The notes under the pieces were generated by a model, which was given only the letters and a program-made list of their open reading frames with translations, was not told the DNA's origin and searched no databases. This document shows positions 45,093 to 53,881 of a stretch of 59,525 nt of DNA, one piece after another. Positions within the stretch are counted from its first letter, which is position 1, and each line of letters opens with the position of its first letter. The translations under genes and the position numbers were made by a program. The stretch comes from Hespellia sp. (GTDB lineage Bacteria > Bacillota > Clostridia > Lachnospirales > Lachnospiraceae), in the NCBI GenBank assembly GCA_028694105.1, contig JAQUUC010000013.1, forward strand, positions 1 through 59,525. The letters run 5' to 3'.

Positions 45093-45821
45093 TTAAGATG
45101 TCTGAGTCAATGCCCAGTTTACAAATGCCTGTTTGGCCGTTTTCAGATAAGAACGACTGATTAAGATTTCTTTTCCATTTTCCATAATAAAGCTGTTTTT
45201 CAGCATTTCCTTCACCGCCGGGCAGTAGATAATACAGCTGTTATGGCAACGGATAAAATCCGTCTTTGGAAGTGTATCATACACTTCCGGAATTTTGATC
45301 TGAACAGCATGGCTTTCCTTCTGTCTGGTGACAATCTCCGTAACTCTTACCTTTCGCTCAATATACAGAATATCCTTTGGCAGTATCCGAACAACATGTC
45401 CGCCTATCGTTTGAAAATAAAGCGGTTTTTCAATTTGTTCTAATTCGTGAAGTGCCTTTTTCATGAACAAATCAAGCTTCGCTTCAAACTGCTCTTTCAG
45501 TACAAAACAGACGTGCTTTGTCTGATAAACCTCTGTGGCAAAATAAAGGAAATTCGTCAGATAAATAATCTGACAGTCCGGCCATTTTTCATTGATTCGC
45601 GCTGCCGTCTGGATTCCATTTTCAGTCTCCTCCGAATCTGGCTCCAGACAGATATCCATAAACAGAAGATCCAGCTTCTTTTCCTGAAACACAAGCAGCT
45701 CTTCGCCAGTCTGGAAGCAGAAAATCTCTGCCTCATAGATTTGTTTTGCAATATATGCTTCCAATATGCGTTTTGCGGTGGTAAGCCAACTCTTGTTGTC
45801 ATCACATAGTCCTATATTCAT
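45093..45821 (-). CDS. LytTR-family response regulator
   Basis: A 242-residue regulator. The receiver domain has CDDN near residue 6 and phospho-acceptor Asp56 (LLFMDICLE). The LytTR DNA-binding domain covers the last ~100 residues (LYFQTIGGHVVRILPKDILYIERKVRVTEIVT, FIRCHNSCIIY and SRSYLKTAKQAFVNW). Such regulators bind pairs of 9-base direct repeats about 21 bases apart; a matching pair lies in the divergent promoter region upstream of the operon. Confidence 0.9.
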   Translation of the reverse strand: MNIGLCDDNKSWLTTAKRILEAYIAKQIYEAEIFCFQTGEELLVFQEKKLDLLFMDICLEPDSEETENGIQTAARINEKWPDCQIIYLTNFLYFATEVYQTKHVCFVLKEQFEAKLDLFMKKALHELEQIEKPLYFQTIGGHVVRILPKDILYIERKVRVTEIVTRQKESHAVQIKIPEVYDTLPKTDFIRCHNSCIIYCPAVKEMLKNSFIMENGKEILISRSYLKTAKQAFVNWALTQTS

Positions 45822-45918
45822 GTCGGTTCTCTTCCTGTCTTTCTAACGCCAATACAAGTCTGGCAATATTATTTTCTTTTGTAATCTGCAACGTGTATGT
45901 AAAACCTGACAGAAAGCT

Positions 45919-47136
45919 TCAGATTTGTCTTTCTGGCAGCTTTCTTTTTTCCTGCATGGGAAATGTCAGCTCAATAATCAGCTGGTTTGCAATCGTATTG
46001 ACATGGAAGAACAACGTACGCTCTCCCGCAGTCTCCCTTATCTCAGTGCTTCCAAGATTGAGCAGAAACAAAATCAGATACAGCAGCTCCTGTCTGGGCA
46101 TCTGACCGCAGTAAAATCCCGGAAGCGCGCAGTCAAATGTGATTCCTTCTGATTTGAGCAATTCTGCCTGAGAAAGCAGGGCTGCATCAATCATCCAGTC
46201 GTTGCAGTAAACAGCGTCACCAATCACATGGTAATCTTCCTGCAGGCCCTTGATATACTCCAGAATCTTCTTGCTCCGGACTTCTGGCGCAGCTTTACGA
46301 ATCTCCTGCATCTGTTGTTCTATCAAGGTCTGGCTGTGAGCAATGTACTGTGCCTGCTTTTGTACCGAATTATAATGTGCCTCGGCAAGCTGCTGCTGTA
46401 AGTGTAAAAAGGACTTCTCATTCTCCAGAAATTCCCTCTGCTTTGCAGACCATAGCAAAGCGATGAAGAGCAAAAGCCACATCCAGAGGCATACAACAAT
46501 ACCGAAAAGGGCATCTGAATACAGAAAATGCAGTAAAGTCCATGTGGAACTGGTAATGTAAAAGCAAAATAGAACAGCCATAACTTTCGTATGCCGAATT
46601 TCGTACTGTTGTATCTTCGGGATCCATGGTGCCACCAAGCGCAAAACTAAAAAAGTACATGCCAGAGAAACAACCGGAATCAACAGATCCACTGGCTGAA
46701 AGGGGATACTTCCATTGTCTGAAAAGGAAAGCTCTCTGCCCGAGAGCAAATCTACTGTCAAAACTCCAACATGTCCCAGTACATTGCCAAGAATATCGCA
46801 AATGAGGGATACCAACATAATCTTATAAATGCTTCCCTTGAAAGTGTAATAATAGGCACAAAAAGACAGAAGTGCTGCCACACACATACTCACCTGGTAG
46901 CAGACTTGCAGATAATATGTATGCTCATAAAGTTCAGCGTAATAGGTTCTGATAACCAGACCGAGCAGCGTATTCACAAGGATTGCCTTTACGAGAAGAT
47001 ATCCGCACAGCACCCATAATTTTCTCTTTTTCCCCAAAAAATATGTGGCAAGAATCACACATACAGCAAGACAAGTCACCATAATTATCAAAAAATGCAA
47101 TGCATTCTGCAACATTAAAAATAATTCATTATTCAT
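45919..47136 (-). CDS. Membrane sensor with degenerate GHKL kinase domain
   Basis: A 405-residue protein with six or more predicted membrane helices in residues 1-215, then a coiled region and a GHKL-like domain. The segment VYCNDWMIDAALLSQAELLKSEGITFD aligns with the typical kinase region, but I find neither an RHDxxNH phospho-acceptor nor the NxxDNAxE N-box (LILFLLNLGSTEI stands there instead). It therefore looks like a pseudokinase receptor. I use the ATG at 47136, since GGCGGG lies ~9 bases upstream; a GTG at 47145 overlaps that site. Confidence 0.75.
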   Translation of the reverse strand: MNNELFLMLQNALHFLIIMVTCLAVCVILATYFLGKKRKLWVLCGYLLVKAILVNTLLGLVIRTYYAELYEHTYYLQVCYQVSMCVAALLSFCAYYYTFKGSIYKIMLVSLICDILGNVLGHVGVLTVDLLSGRELSFSDNGSIPFQPVDLLIPVVSLACTFLVLRLVAPWIPKIQQYEIRHTKVMAVLFCFYITSSTWTLLHFLYSDALFGIVVCLWMWLLLFIALLWSAKQREFLENEKSFLHLQQQLAEAHYNSVQKQAQYIAHSQTLIEQQMQEIRKAAPEVRSKKILEYIKGLQEDYHVIGDAVYCNDWMIDAALLSQAELLKSEGITFDCALPGFYCGQMPRQELLYLILFLLNLGSTEIRETAGERTLFFHVNTIANQLIIELTFPMQEKRKLPERQI

Positions 47137-47178
47137 ATGATTCACCCGCCTTTTATTATAGAGGGTATACCTCTGCTG

Positions 47179-47238
47179 TGCAAGAATGTTTTTCCGTGCT
47201 GCAAAAACTGCAGCTTTTTCTTGAATTTCTGCAATTTT
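47179..47238 (+). promoter_or_regulatory. Candidate LytTR binding repeats
   Basis: TGCAAGAAT (47179-47187) and TGCAAAAAC (47200-47208) are direct repeats exactly 21 bases apart, as expected for LytTR dimers. A weaker TGCAATTTT lies at 47230-47238. They sit between the signalling operon and the divergent surface-protein gene, close to both promoters. Confidence 0.5.
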
Positions 47239-47253
47239 TAAAAAGTTCCAGCG

Positions 47254-47262
47254 TGATATAAT
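47254..47262 (+). promoter_or_regulatory. Extended -10 promoter of the surface-protein gene
   Basis: TGA precedes TATAAT (47257-47262), about 40 bases before the start; no good -35 is present, fitting activator dependence. Confidence 0.65.
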
Positions 47263-47302
47263 GGATGAGGATTAAATTTTTTATGTAAGAAAGGAATAGA
47301 GT

Positions 47303-48238
47303 ATGAAAAAGAAAATATGGATGACGTTGCTTCTGTCCTTTGTTCTGGTGTTTTCCAGTATATGCACTGCAAGCGCAGAGGAAAACGAAGGTGAAACACT
47401 GGCACAGCAGGAGGCAGCAGACACACCAGCACCACAAAATGAAGCAGACACACCAGCACAGCAGGAGACAACAACACCGTCGATTTCTTTGGAGTGGGAG
47501 GGAGCTTCTATGATAGACGGAGATGGCTCTACGTTCATTAGTCTTCAAATTGTGAATAATGGAGATACGGATTTGAATTTGTCAGAGTACACGCTGGATT
47601 CACCTAAGAGTCTGAAGCTTACCCCTTACTCCGATGATACGGACAATCTGACAGCAACCATAGCGCCCAACAGTAGGAAAGCGATTTCCTGGAAGGCATC
47701 ACTGTATGAAGATTCTATTGAGGCTAAAGTTGCTATGGTCCAGCTTGGAGCCCGGTTGAGAAAAGATGGCAAGATCGTTGCTGAAAGAATTTGCGAGTAT
47801 CCTGTGTTTTGGATTGATGAAGGGAGAAATATTCTAACCTACCATAGCTTTCAGGGCACAACGGCGGACGAACTATATAAATATCGTCTTCGCATGGAAG
47901 GCGATGCAAATACAGTTATCGGGAAGTACTTTCTCGTTGCCAGTGGCGGTAATGCAACTGAAATTGCCGGACCAGATGGCAGCGGTGAGACATACCTGGA
48001 TCCGGAAAAGCCAGGTTATCCAAGTTTCGACGTGAAAGATGGTTATACACTGCAATCGGTAGAACTTGTTCCATCAGATGCCGGAACCATTGATAGAGCT
48101 GCCAATGCCGACCAGTTTCATATTTTTGTTGTACAGCTGAACAAACCGGCAACACTGAAGATTAAAAGGCTCCGGAGGTTTCAAACCCACCAGCGCAGCC
48201 GGGAACTACTCCAACGCAGCCGAAACCTGCGACGTTAA
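47303..48238 (+). CDS. Secreted surface protein, frameshifted before its sorting signal
   Basis: The intact frame codes for 311 residues: signal peptide (MKKKIWMTLLLSFVLVFSSICTASA in parts, cleavage near 25), a Pro/Thr/Gln-rich linker with repeated ADTPA blocks, and a ~200-residue beta-rich ectodomain without a recognised family. After PATLKI the frame turns into an Arg-rich tail (RLRRFQTHQRSRELLQRS) that looks spurious. Another frame continues as a Pro-rich linker and a sortase motif. The gene is divergent from the LytTR signalling operon and probably controlled by it. Confidence 0.7.
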   Translation: MKKKIWMTLLLSFVLVFSSICTASAEENEGETLAQQEAADTPAPQNEADTPAQQETTTPSISLEWEGASMIDGDGSTFISLQIVNNGDTDLNLSEYTLDSPKSLKLTPYSDDTDNLTATIAPNSRKAISWKASLYEDSIEAKVAMVQLGARLRKDGKIVAERICEYPVFWIDEGRNILTYHSFQGTTADELYKYRLRMEGDANTVIGKYFLVASGGNATEIAGPDGSGETYLDPEKPGYPSFDVKDGYTLQSVELVPSDAGTIDRAANADQFHIFVVQLNKPATLKIKRLRRFQTHQRSRELLQRSRNLRR

Positions 48239-48345
48239 AGGGCGATGTTCCACAGACAGGAGATACCCAGTCAGTTGTACTCTGGATGCTGCTCTTTGCA
48301 GGCAGTATACTGTGTATCGCAGGTACTGGTGTTCTTAAGACATGA
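48168..48345 (+). pseudogene. Out-of-frame cell-wall sorting segment of the same gene
   Basis: Read one frame over, the sequence gives APEVSNPPAQPGTTPTQ, then VPQTGD (sortase motif at 48247-48261), a hydrophobic helix and a short KT tail ending at TGA 48343-48345. The join falls at a run of four A (48164-48167). One added A would restore a single open frame from 47303. It may be a real mutation, phase variation or an assembly error. Confidence 0.75.
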
Positions 48346-48424
48346 AAAGAAGATAGAACAGATAAGAAACGGGTCATGCACTGAAATAGGTTCTTTCAGA
48401 ACTTTGGGTATCATTGATGAAGGA

Positions 48425-48473
48425 GCTGCGCACTGGCTGATTAAATTCAGCAGTGCGCAGCCCCTTTTCTTTA
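48425..48473 (+). terminator. Terminator after the surface-protein gene
   Basis: GCTGCGCACTG and CAGTGCGCAGC form a perfect 11-bp stem around a 15-base loop, followed by CCCTTTTCTTT. Confidence 0.85.
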
Positions 48474-48536
48474 CCTGAAAACCACAGCACACCACTGATT
48501 TATTCAGAATATAAAACTTCACAGCGAAATAAAAGT

Positions 48537-49334
48537 CTAATCATCCAGCTCATTCAACAAATCTTCCAGCACATCCTCCACAGAACTTGTGATATCGGTA
48601 GAATAGTAGGAGATTCCTGGTGCGGCGTTCGCCATGGCGTAGCTTGTACCGACGAACTGCAGCATTTCCACGTCATTATACTGATCACCAAAGGCGATAC
48701 AGTCTTTCGGGTCGATGCCAAAGTGTTGTGTCAGTTTTTCAAGGGCAACAGCTTTGTTGGTATTTGGAGCAATAAAATCAATCCAGCGATTCCCGGAGGT
48801 TACGACCTTGATTTCACTGCCGAACATATCCTGCAGATGCTTCTGGTATTTGTCGACGATGTGCGTGCCGTCAACGGAGCTTCCAATGGCAATTTTAATG
48901 ACCTTGTCGGTGTAATCAAGCAGATGATCGACCGGTGTGAGGTCGTTATGTACGACATTGATTAAGTGGTCAATGAATTCCGAAGAACGCTTGGTCACAT
49001 ACATGGAATCTTCGCGTGATACCGTAATATCGAACTGTGTCTGTGTGAGCAGCTCTTCAATGATACGGCGGACGAGATCTTCGTCGATCTCACCCCGGAA
49101 CAGTACTTCATCGTGGTCGATGGCGAGGGAGCCGTTCTCACACACAAAGGAAATATCGTCCTTGATTGGAGCAAAAAGGGTCTTCATACTGTTGTATTGT
49201 CTGCCACTGGCGGCTACAAAGCGAATACCGCGGTCAGTCAGTTTCTTTATTAAGTCAATCGCGCGGGGCGTAATCGCCTGTGCACCGTTCTGGAGCAGCG
49301 TGCCGTCAAGATCACTTGCAATTAATTTTATCAT
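48537..49334 (-). CDS. Cof-type HAD-family sugar phosphatase
   Basis: A 265-residue HAD hydrolase of the Cof/YidA type (class IIB cap). Motif I is SDLDGTLL near residue 8, motif II VAASGRQYNS, motif III a Lys near 195 in NKAVALEKL, and motif IV FGDQYNDVEML. Such enzymes dephosphorylate sugar phosphates, flavin mononucleotide or pyridoxal phosphate. GGAGGATT lies before the ATG. It stands alone on the minus strand, divergent from pgi. Confidence 0.9.
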   Translation of the reverse strand: MIKLIASDLDGTLLQNGAQAITPRAIDLIKKLTDRGIRFVAASGRQYNSMKTLFAPIKDDISFVCENGSLAIDHDEVLFRGEIDEDLVRRIIEELLTQTQFDITVSREDSMYVTKRSSEFIDHLINVVHNDLTPVDHLLDYTDKVIKIAIGSSVDGTHIVDKYQKHLQDMFGSEIKVVTSGNRWIDFIAPNTNKAVALEKLTQHFGIDPKDCIAFGDQYNDVEMLQFVGTSYAMANAAPGISYYSTDITSSVEDVLEDLLNELDD

Positions 49335-49377
49335 GGGTAAATCCTCCTGTATCAGTGTTATTTTATATCATTATCCA

Positions 49378-49398
49378 GCAGCGAAGCTGCGTAAGGTT
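49378..49398. repeat. Second copy of the 19-base extragenic repeat
   Basis: AGCGAAGCTGCGTAAGGTT at 49380-49398 is identical to 18903-18921. Here the left end extends to a short hairpin, GCAGC-GAA-GCTGC. Both copies are intergenic. Confidence 0.6.
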
Positions 49399-49477
49399 TT
49401 GAGTATCCGTCTGACAATTTCCATTGTGATTATACATGAGATTACAGAATTTGTACAGTTCGAAACGACGTATGTTC

Positions 49478-49506
49478 TTGAATTCAATACAGATTCGGTA
49501 TATAAT
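49478..49506 (+). promoter_or_regulatory. Promoter of pgi
   Basis: TTGAAT and TATAAT are separated by 17 bases, 46 bases before the start codon. Confidence 0.8.
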
Positions 49507-49552
49507 CAAAATGGTAAAAAAATTGAAATTCATTAATTGGAGGGAATTAATT

Positions 49553-51133
49553 ATGATTAGCTGGAACAATCTGGATACTCTTGCTTCTTATCAGGAACTC
49601 GAGAAAGTAGAGCGCGTGAATATTATAGAAGCCATGGCTGGTGAGAATGGTGCAGAGCGTGTGAGAAATTACAGCGTACCGATGGCAGAAGGATTTGCTT
49701 ATAACTATGCAGCGAAGAGCGTAGATGCTAAAGTGCTTGCCGCACTTGGAAATTTAGCCGAGGAAGCACAGCTTGCAGAGAAATTTGAAGCTGTTTATAA
49801 CGGTGAAGTAGTGAATACAGGTGAGAAGCGTCTCGTGCTTCATCACATGACACGCGGACAGCTGGGGAATGCGGTCACAGCAGATGGCGTTGACAAGCGT
49901 GCGTTCTATACAGAGCAGCAGGCAAAGATTGCTGATTTTGCAAATAAAGTACATGCAGGCGAGATTACGAATGCAGCAGGCGAGAAATTTACGACCGTTG
50001 TTCAGATTGGTATCGGCGGCAGTGATTTAGGCCCTCGTGCAATCTACCTGGCACTTGAGAATTGGGCAAAAAAGAACAACACATTGAAACTGGAAGCTAA
50101 ATTCATCAGCAATGTAGACCCGGATGATGCAGCTGCAGTGCTGAATTCCATTGACGTCGCACATTCACTGTTTATTATTGTTTCCAAATCAGGCACCACA
50201 CTTGAGACATTAACCAATGAGTCTTTTGTGAAGGACGCTCTGAAGAATGCCGGATTAGATGCTTCTAAGCATATGACTGCAGTTACAAGCGAGACATCTC
50301 CGTTAGCACAGAGCGATGATTACCTTGCAGCCTTCTTCATGGATGACTATATCGGAGGCCGTTATTCTTCTACATCAGCGGTTGGAGGAGCCGTGTTATC
50401 ACTGGCATTCGGACCGGAAGTATTTGCGCAGATTTTAGATGGCGCAGCCGCAGAGGACAAGCTTGCAACGAAGAAGAACATGATGGAAAATCCGGCAATG
50501 CTGGATGCCATGATTGGTGTATATGAGCGTAACGTGCTCGGATATCCAAGCACAGCCGTACTTCCATACTCACAGGCACTGAGCCGTTTCCCTGCACATC
50601 TTCAGCAGTTAGACATGGAGTCCAACGGAAAATCTGTCAACCGCTTCGGCGAGCCAGTCAGCTATCCGACCGGACCATCCATCTTCGGTGAGCCGGGAAC
50701 CAACGGACAGCATTCCTTCTATCAGCTGCTTCATCAGGGAACAGACATTGTACCGCTTCAGTTTGTTGGATTTAAGAACAGCCAGATTGGTACCGATGTT
50801 GTGATTCAGGGCAGCACAAGCCAGCAGAAGTTATGTGCAAATGTTGCAGCGCAGATTGTAGCGTTCGCGTGTGGTAAAGCGGATGAAAACCGCAATAAGA
50901 ATTTTGAAGGTGGACGTCCATCCAGCATCATCATTGGTGAGGATGTGAATCCAAGATCTCTCGGAGCTCTTTTAGCACACTTTGAGAATAAGGTGATGTT
51001 CCAAGGATTTGTATGGAATGTGAACAGCTTCGATCAGGAAGGCGTACAGCTTGGCAAATTACTGGCGAAGCGTGTGCTTGCACATGAGACGGATGGAGCG
51101 CTGGCTGTATTTAGCGAGCTGCTTAACATCTAA
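49553..51133 (+). CDS. pgi: Glucose-6-phosphate isomerase
   Basis: A 526-residue isomerase interconverting glucose and fructose 6-phosphates. Conserved segments are VVQIGIGGSDLGPRAIYLAL, VSKSGTTLETLTNE (phosphate binding), DDYIGGRYSSTSAVGG and QLDMESNGKSVNRFG with the catalytic Glu. Start at 49553, with GGAGGG 8 bases upstream; an in-frame ATG at 49511 lacks a ribosome site. Connects the glycogen and pentose genes nearby with glycolysis. Confidence 0.95.
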   Translation: MISWNNLDTLASYQELEKVERVNIIEAMAGENGAERVRNYSVPMAEGFAYNYAAKSVDAKVLAALGNLAEEAQLAEKFEAVYNGEVVNTGEKRLVLHHMTRGQLGNAVTADGVDKRAFYTEQQAKIADFANKVHAGEITNAAGEKFTTVVQIGIGGSDLGPRAIYLALENWAKKNNTLKLEAKFISNVDPDDAAAVLNSIDVAHSLFIIVSKSGTTLETLTNESFVKDALKNAGLDASKHMTAVTSETSPLAQSDDYLAAFFMDDYIGGRYSSTSAVGGAVLSLAFGPEVFAQILDGAAAEDKLATKKNMMENPAMLDAMIGVYERNVLGYPSTAVLPYSQALSRFPAHLQQLDMESNGKSVNRFGEPVSYPTGPSIFGEPGTNGQHSFYQLLHQGTDIVPLQFVGFKNSQIGTDVVIQGSTSQQKLCANVAAQIVAFACGKADENRNKNFEGGRPSSIIIGEDVNPRSLGALLAHFENKVMFQGFVWNVNSFDQEGVQLGKLLAKRVLAHETDGALAVFSELLNI

Positions 51134-51217
51134 ACATATATCAGCAAAATAGAGAACAAAAGTATTCATATACAATTCAACACTTTTATGCTGAATATTT
51201 ACAAGGAGGATATGATA

Positions 51218-53488
51218 ATGATTCAATTATATGACGGTGGCGCATATCTCGTAAATGGTACTGAGATTGTCACAGACGCAGCGGACCCGAGAGTGAATAT
51301 TCCGCAGGAGGAAGCCGCGAAAAATTCAATGGCTTACAGTATTTTAGAGGCTCACAATACTTCTGGTAACATGGAGCGTCTTCAGATTAAATTCGACAAG
51401 ATGACTTCCCACGATATCACATTTGTAGGGATCATCCAGACAGCGAGAGCTTCCGGGCTTGAGAAGTTCCCGATTCCCTATGTACTGACGAACTGTCACA
51501 ACTCTCTCTGCGCGGTTGGCGGAACCATCAACGAGGATGATCACATGTTTGGTCTGACCTGCGCAAAGAAATACGGCGGAATCTACGTGCCACCGCATCA
51601 GGCGGTTATCCACCAGTTTGCGCGTGAGATGCTCGCAGGCGGCGGCAGAATGATTCTTGGCTCGGACAGCCACACACGTTACGGTGCACTTGGAACGATG
51701 GCGATGGGCGAGGGCGGACCGGAGCTTGTAAAACAGTTGTTAAATAAAACGTACGATATCAAGATGCCGGATGTTGTCGGAATCTATTTAGATGGAGAAC
51801 CGGCAGTCGGCGTGGGCCCACAGGATGTGGCACTGGCTATTATCGGCGCCGTATTTGGAAATGGATATGTGAACAATAAAGTAATGGAATTTGTGGGGCC
51901 TGCCGTGAGCAGACTGTCTGCCGATTTCCGTATCGGTATTGACGTTATGACCACAGAGACAACCTGCCTGTCTTCTATCTGGACAACAGATGAGAAGATC
52001 AAAGAATTTTATGATATCCACGGCAGAGTCGAAGAATACAAAGAACTTGCACCCGGTGCAGTGACATATTATGACGGTATGGTTTATGTAAACTTAAGTG
52101 AAATCAAGCCGATGATTGCTATGCCATTTCACCCAAGCAATGTCTACACCATCGATGAAGTGAATGCGAATCTGAAGGACATTCTTCATGATGTTGAGCA
52201 GAAAGCACTTGTCAGCCTTGACGGACAGGTGGATTACTCGCTTCAGAATAAGATTGTAGATGGCAAATTATATGTAGAGCAGGGAATCATCGCCGGATGT
52301 GCCGGTGGTGGATTCGAAAATATCTGTGCAGCTACGGATATCATCCGTGGCAGGAACATCGGATCGGATGAATTTACATTCAGCGTATATCCTGCAAGTA
52401 CACCGATTTATATGGAACTTGTGAAGAACGGATCGGTTGCTGACCTTATGGCAGCAGGTACGATTGTGAAGACTGCATTCTGCGGACCATGCTTCGGTGC
52501 CGGAGATACACCTGCAAACAATGCATTTAGTATTCGTCATTCTACCAGAAACTTCCCGAACCGTGAAGGCTCGAAGCTTCAGAACGGACAGATTTCTTCC
52601 GTAGCACTGATGGACGCACGTTCAATTGCAGCGACAGCAGCAAACAAAGGATTCTTAACATCTGCGACAGATCTGGATGTAGAATACAAAGGACCAAAAT
52701 ACCACTTCGACAAGAGCATTTACGCAAATCGTGTCTTCGACAGCCACGGTGTGCCGGATCCGGAAGTAGAAGTGAAATTCGGACCGAATATCAAGGACTG
52801 GCCGGAAATGTCGGCGCTTCCACAGAACCTGATTGTTAAAGTAGTATCTGAGATTCATGATCCGGTAACTACAACGGATGAGCTCATTCCATCCGGAGAG
52901 ACTTCATCTTACCGTTCAAATCCACTCGGACTTGCGGAATTTGCTTTGTCAAGAAAAGACCCTGCATACGTTGGAAGAGCGAAAGAGATTCAGAAAGCAC
53001 AGAAGGCAATTGAAGCAGGTGAGTGCCCGCTTGACGCAGTAGAAGAATTAAAACCGGTCCTGGCTAAGATTCATGAGACATATCCGGAAGTCGGCGAAGG
53101 AAATCTCGGAGTTGGAAGCACGATTTTTGCTGTAAAACCGGGGGATGGCTCTGCCCGTGAGCAGGCTGCGTCCTGTCAGAAGGTACTCGGCGGATGGGCG
53201 AACATCGCGAATGAATATGCAACCAAGAGATATCGCTCGAACCTCATCAACTGGGGGATGCTGCCGTTCTTAACAGAGGAAGATCATGAACATCTTTCAT
53301 TTGCGAACGGAGACTATATCTTCGTGCCGGATGTGAGAAAAGCAGTGGAGGATAAACTGGATGTAATTAAAGCTTATGTTGTGAAGGAAGATGGAATGAC
53401 AGAGCTGAATCTGAAGCTTGGCGATCTGACGGATCCTGAGCGGGAGATTATTCTGAAAGGTTGTCTGATTAACTATTATAGAGGATAA
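51218..53488 (+). CDS. Aconitase-family hydratase (YbhJ-like)
   Basis: A 756-residue [4Fe-4S] hydratase of the aconitase superfamily. The cluster ligands are Cys361 ([11 protein letters not shown]) and Cys422/Cys425 ([10 protein letters not shown]), and the SDSHT motif is at 149-153. The usual GSCTNS around the first Cys is replaced by AGCAGG, which resembles E. coli YbhJ rather than housekeeping aconitase, so the substrate may not be citrate. The AGGAGG site is 8 bases before the ATG at 51218. It follows pgi by 84 bases and a weak hairpin follows it. Confidence 0.83.
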   Translation: MIQLYDGGAYLVNGTEIVTDAADPRVNIPQEEAAKNSMAYSILEAHNTSGNMERLQIKFDKMTSHDITFVGIIQTARASGLEKFPIPYVLTNCHNSLCAVGGTINEDDHMFGLTCAKKYGGIYVPPHQAVIHQFAREMLAGGGRMILGSDSHTRYGALGTMAMGEGGPELVKQLLNKTYDIKMPDVVGIYLDGEPAVGVGPQDVALAIIGAVFGNGYVNNKVMEFVGPAVSRLSADFRIGIDVMTTETTCLSSIWTTDEKIKEFYDIHGRVEEYKELAPGAVTYYDGMVYVNLSEIKPMIAMPFHPSNVYTIDEVNANLKDILHDVEQKALVSLDGQVDYSLQNKIVDGKLYVEQGIIAGCAGGGFENICAATDIIRGRNIGSDEFTFSVYPASTPIYMELVKNGSVADLMAAGTIVKTAFCGPCFGAGDTPANNAFSIRHSTRNFPNREGSKLQNGQISSVALMDARSIAATAANKGFLTSATDLDVEYKGPKYHFDKSIYANRVFDSHGVPDPEVEVKFGPNIKDWPEMSALPQNLIVKVVSEIHDPVTTTDELIPSGETSSYRSNPLGLAEFALSRKDPAYVGRAKEIQKAQKAIEAGECPLDAVEELKPVLAKIHETYPEVGEGNLGVGSTIFAVKPGDGSAREQAASCQKVLGGWANIANEYATKRYRSNLINWGMLPFLTEEDHEHLSFANGDYIFVPDVRKAVEDKLDVIKAYVVKEDGMTELNLKLGDLTDPEREIILKGCLINYYRG

Positions 53489-53506
53489 GAAGTGTGAAAG
53501 TAGAAG

Positions 53507-53537
53507 GGCTGTTGCTTAATTGTGCAACAGCCTGCTT
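53507..53537 (+). terminator. Hairpin after the aconitase-like gene
   Basis: GGCTGTTGC and GCAACAGCC form a 9-bp stem around an 8-base loop, followed by TGCTTTG. The T-run is weak. The stem is the same sequence as the hairpin at 35367-35389. Confidence 0.55.
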
Positions 53538-53542
53538 TGTAA

Positions 53543-53881
53543 TATCTTCTTTTCTTATCGCAACTTATCCAGTTTACAGAGGAACGGGAGAAAGTTTCCA
53601 TAGAAAATCAAACACATGAACATGATAAGGAGCAGAGTCCATCAGCAGCGGCAATTGAAAAATGGCATAAGATGAGCCAGCTTCCGCTAAAGAAATTCTT
53701 TAACACAAGCGGTCTGGTATACAAAGAGCTGCAGCTAAAAGACAAGCTTCCGAATATGAGTGAACAGGAGCAATATGAGATTCTTGCAACAGACGGTATG
53801 CTGGTAAAACGACCTCTGGTGATTGGGGATGATTTTGTATTAACCGGATTTCGTGAAAAGGAGTGGAATGAGAAAATATGA
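53543..53881 (+). pseudogene. 5'-truncated ArsC/Spx-like remnant
   Basis: The open frame from 53543 ends in a clear ArsC-family C-terminal half: EKWHKMSQLPLKKFFNTSGLVYKEL, ATDGMLVKRPLVIGDDFVLTGFREKEW. The N-terminal CxxC or CxxS active-site part is absent; the sequence before EKW (residues such as EERE and HEHDKEQ) is unlike the family, and no start with a ribosome site is seen before ATG 53672. A 69-residue product from 53672 would lack the catalytic cysteine. It probably represents a decayed or truncated gene, and overlaps the start of the next one by 14 bases. Confidence 0.65.

Noticed and set aside
47143-47160. TATAAT on the minus strand as promoter of the pseudokinase operon
   Set aside because: It would leave a leader of about 12 bases and there is no -35; kept as uncertain and not annotated.
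51605-51615. Additional DnaA-like box inside the aconitase gene
   Set aside because: One mismatch, isolated and in coding sequence; expected by chance.
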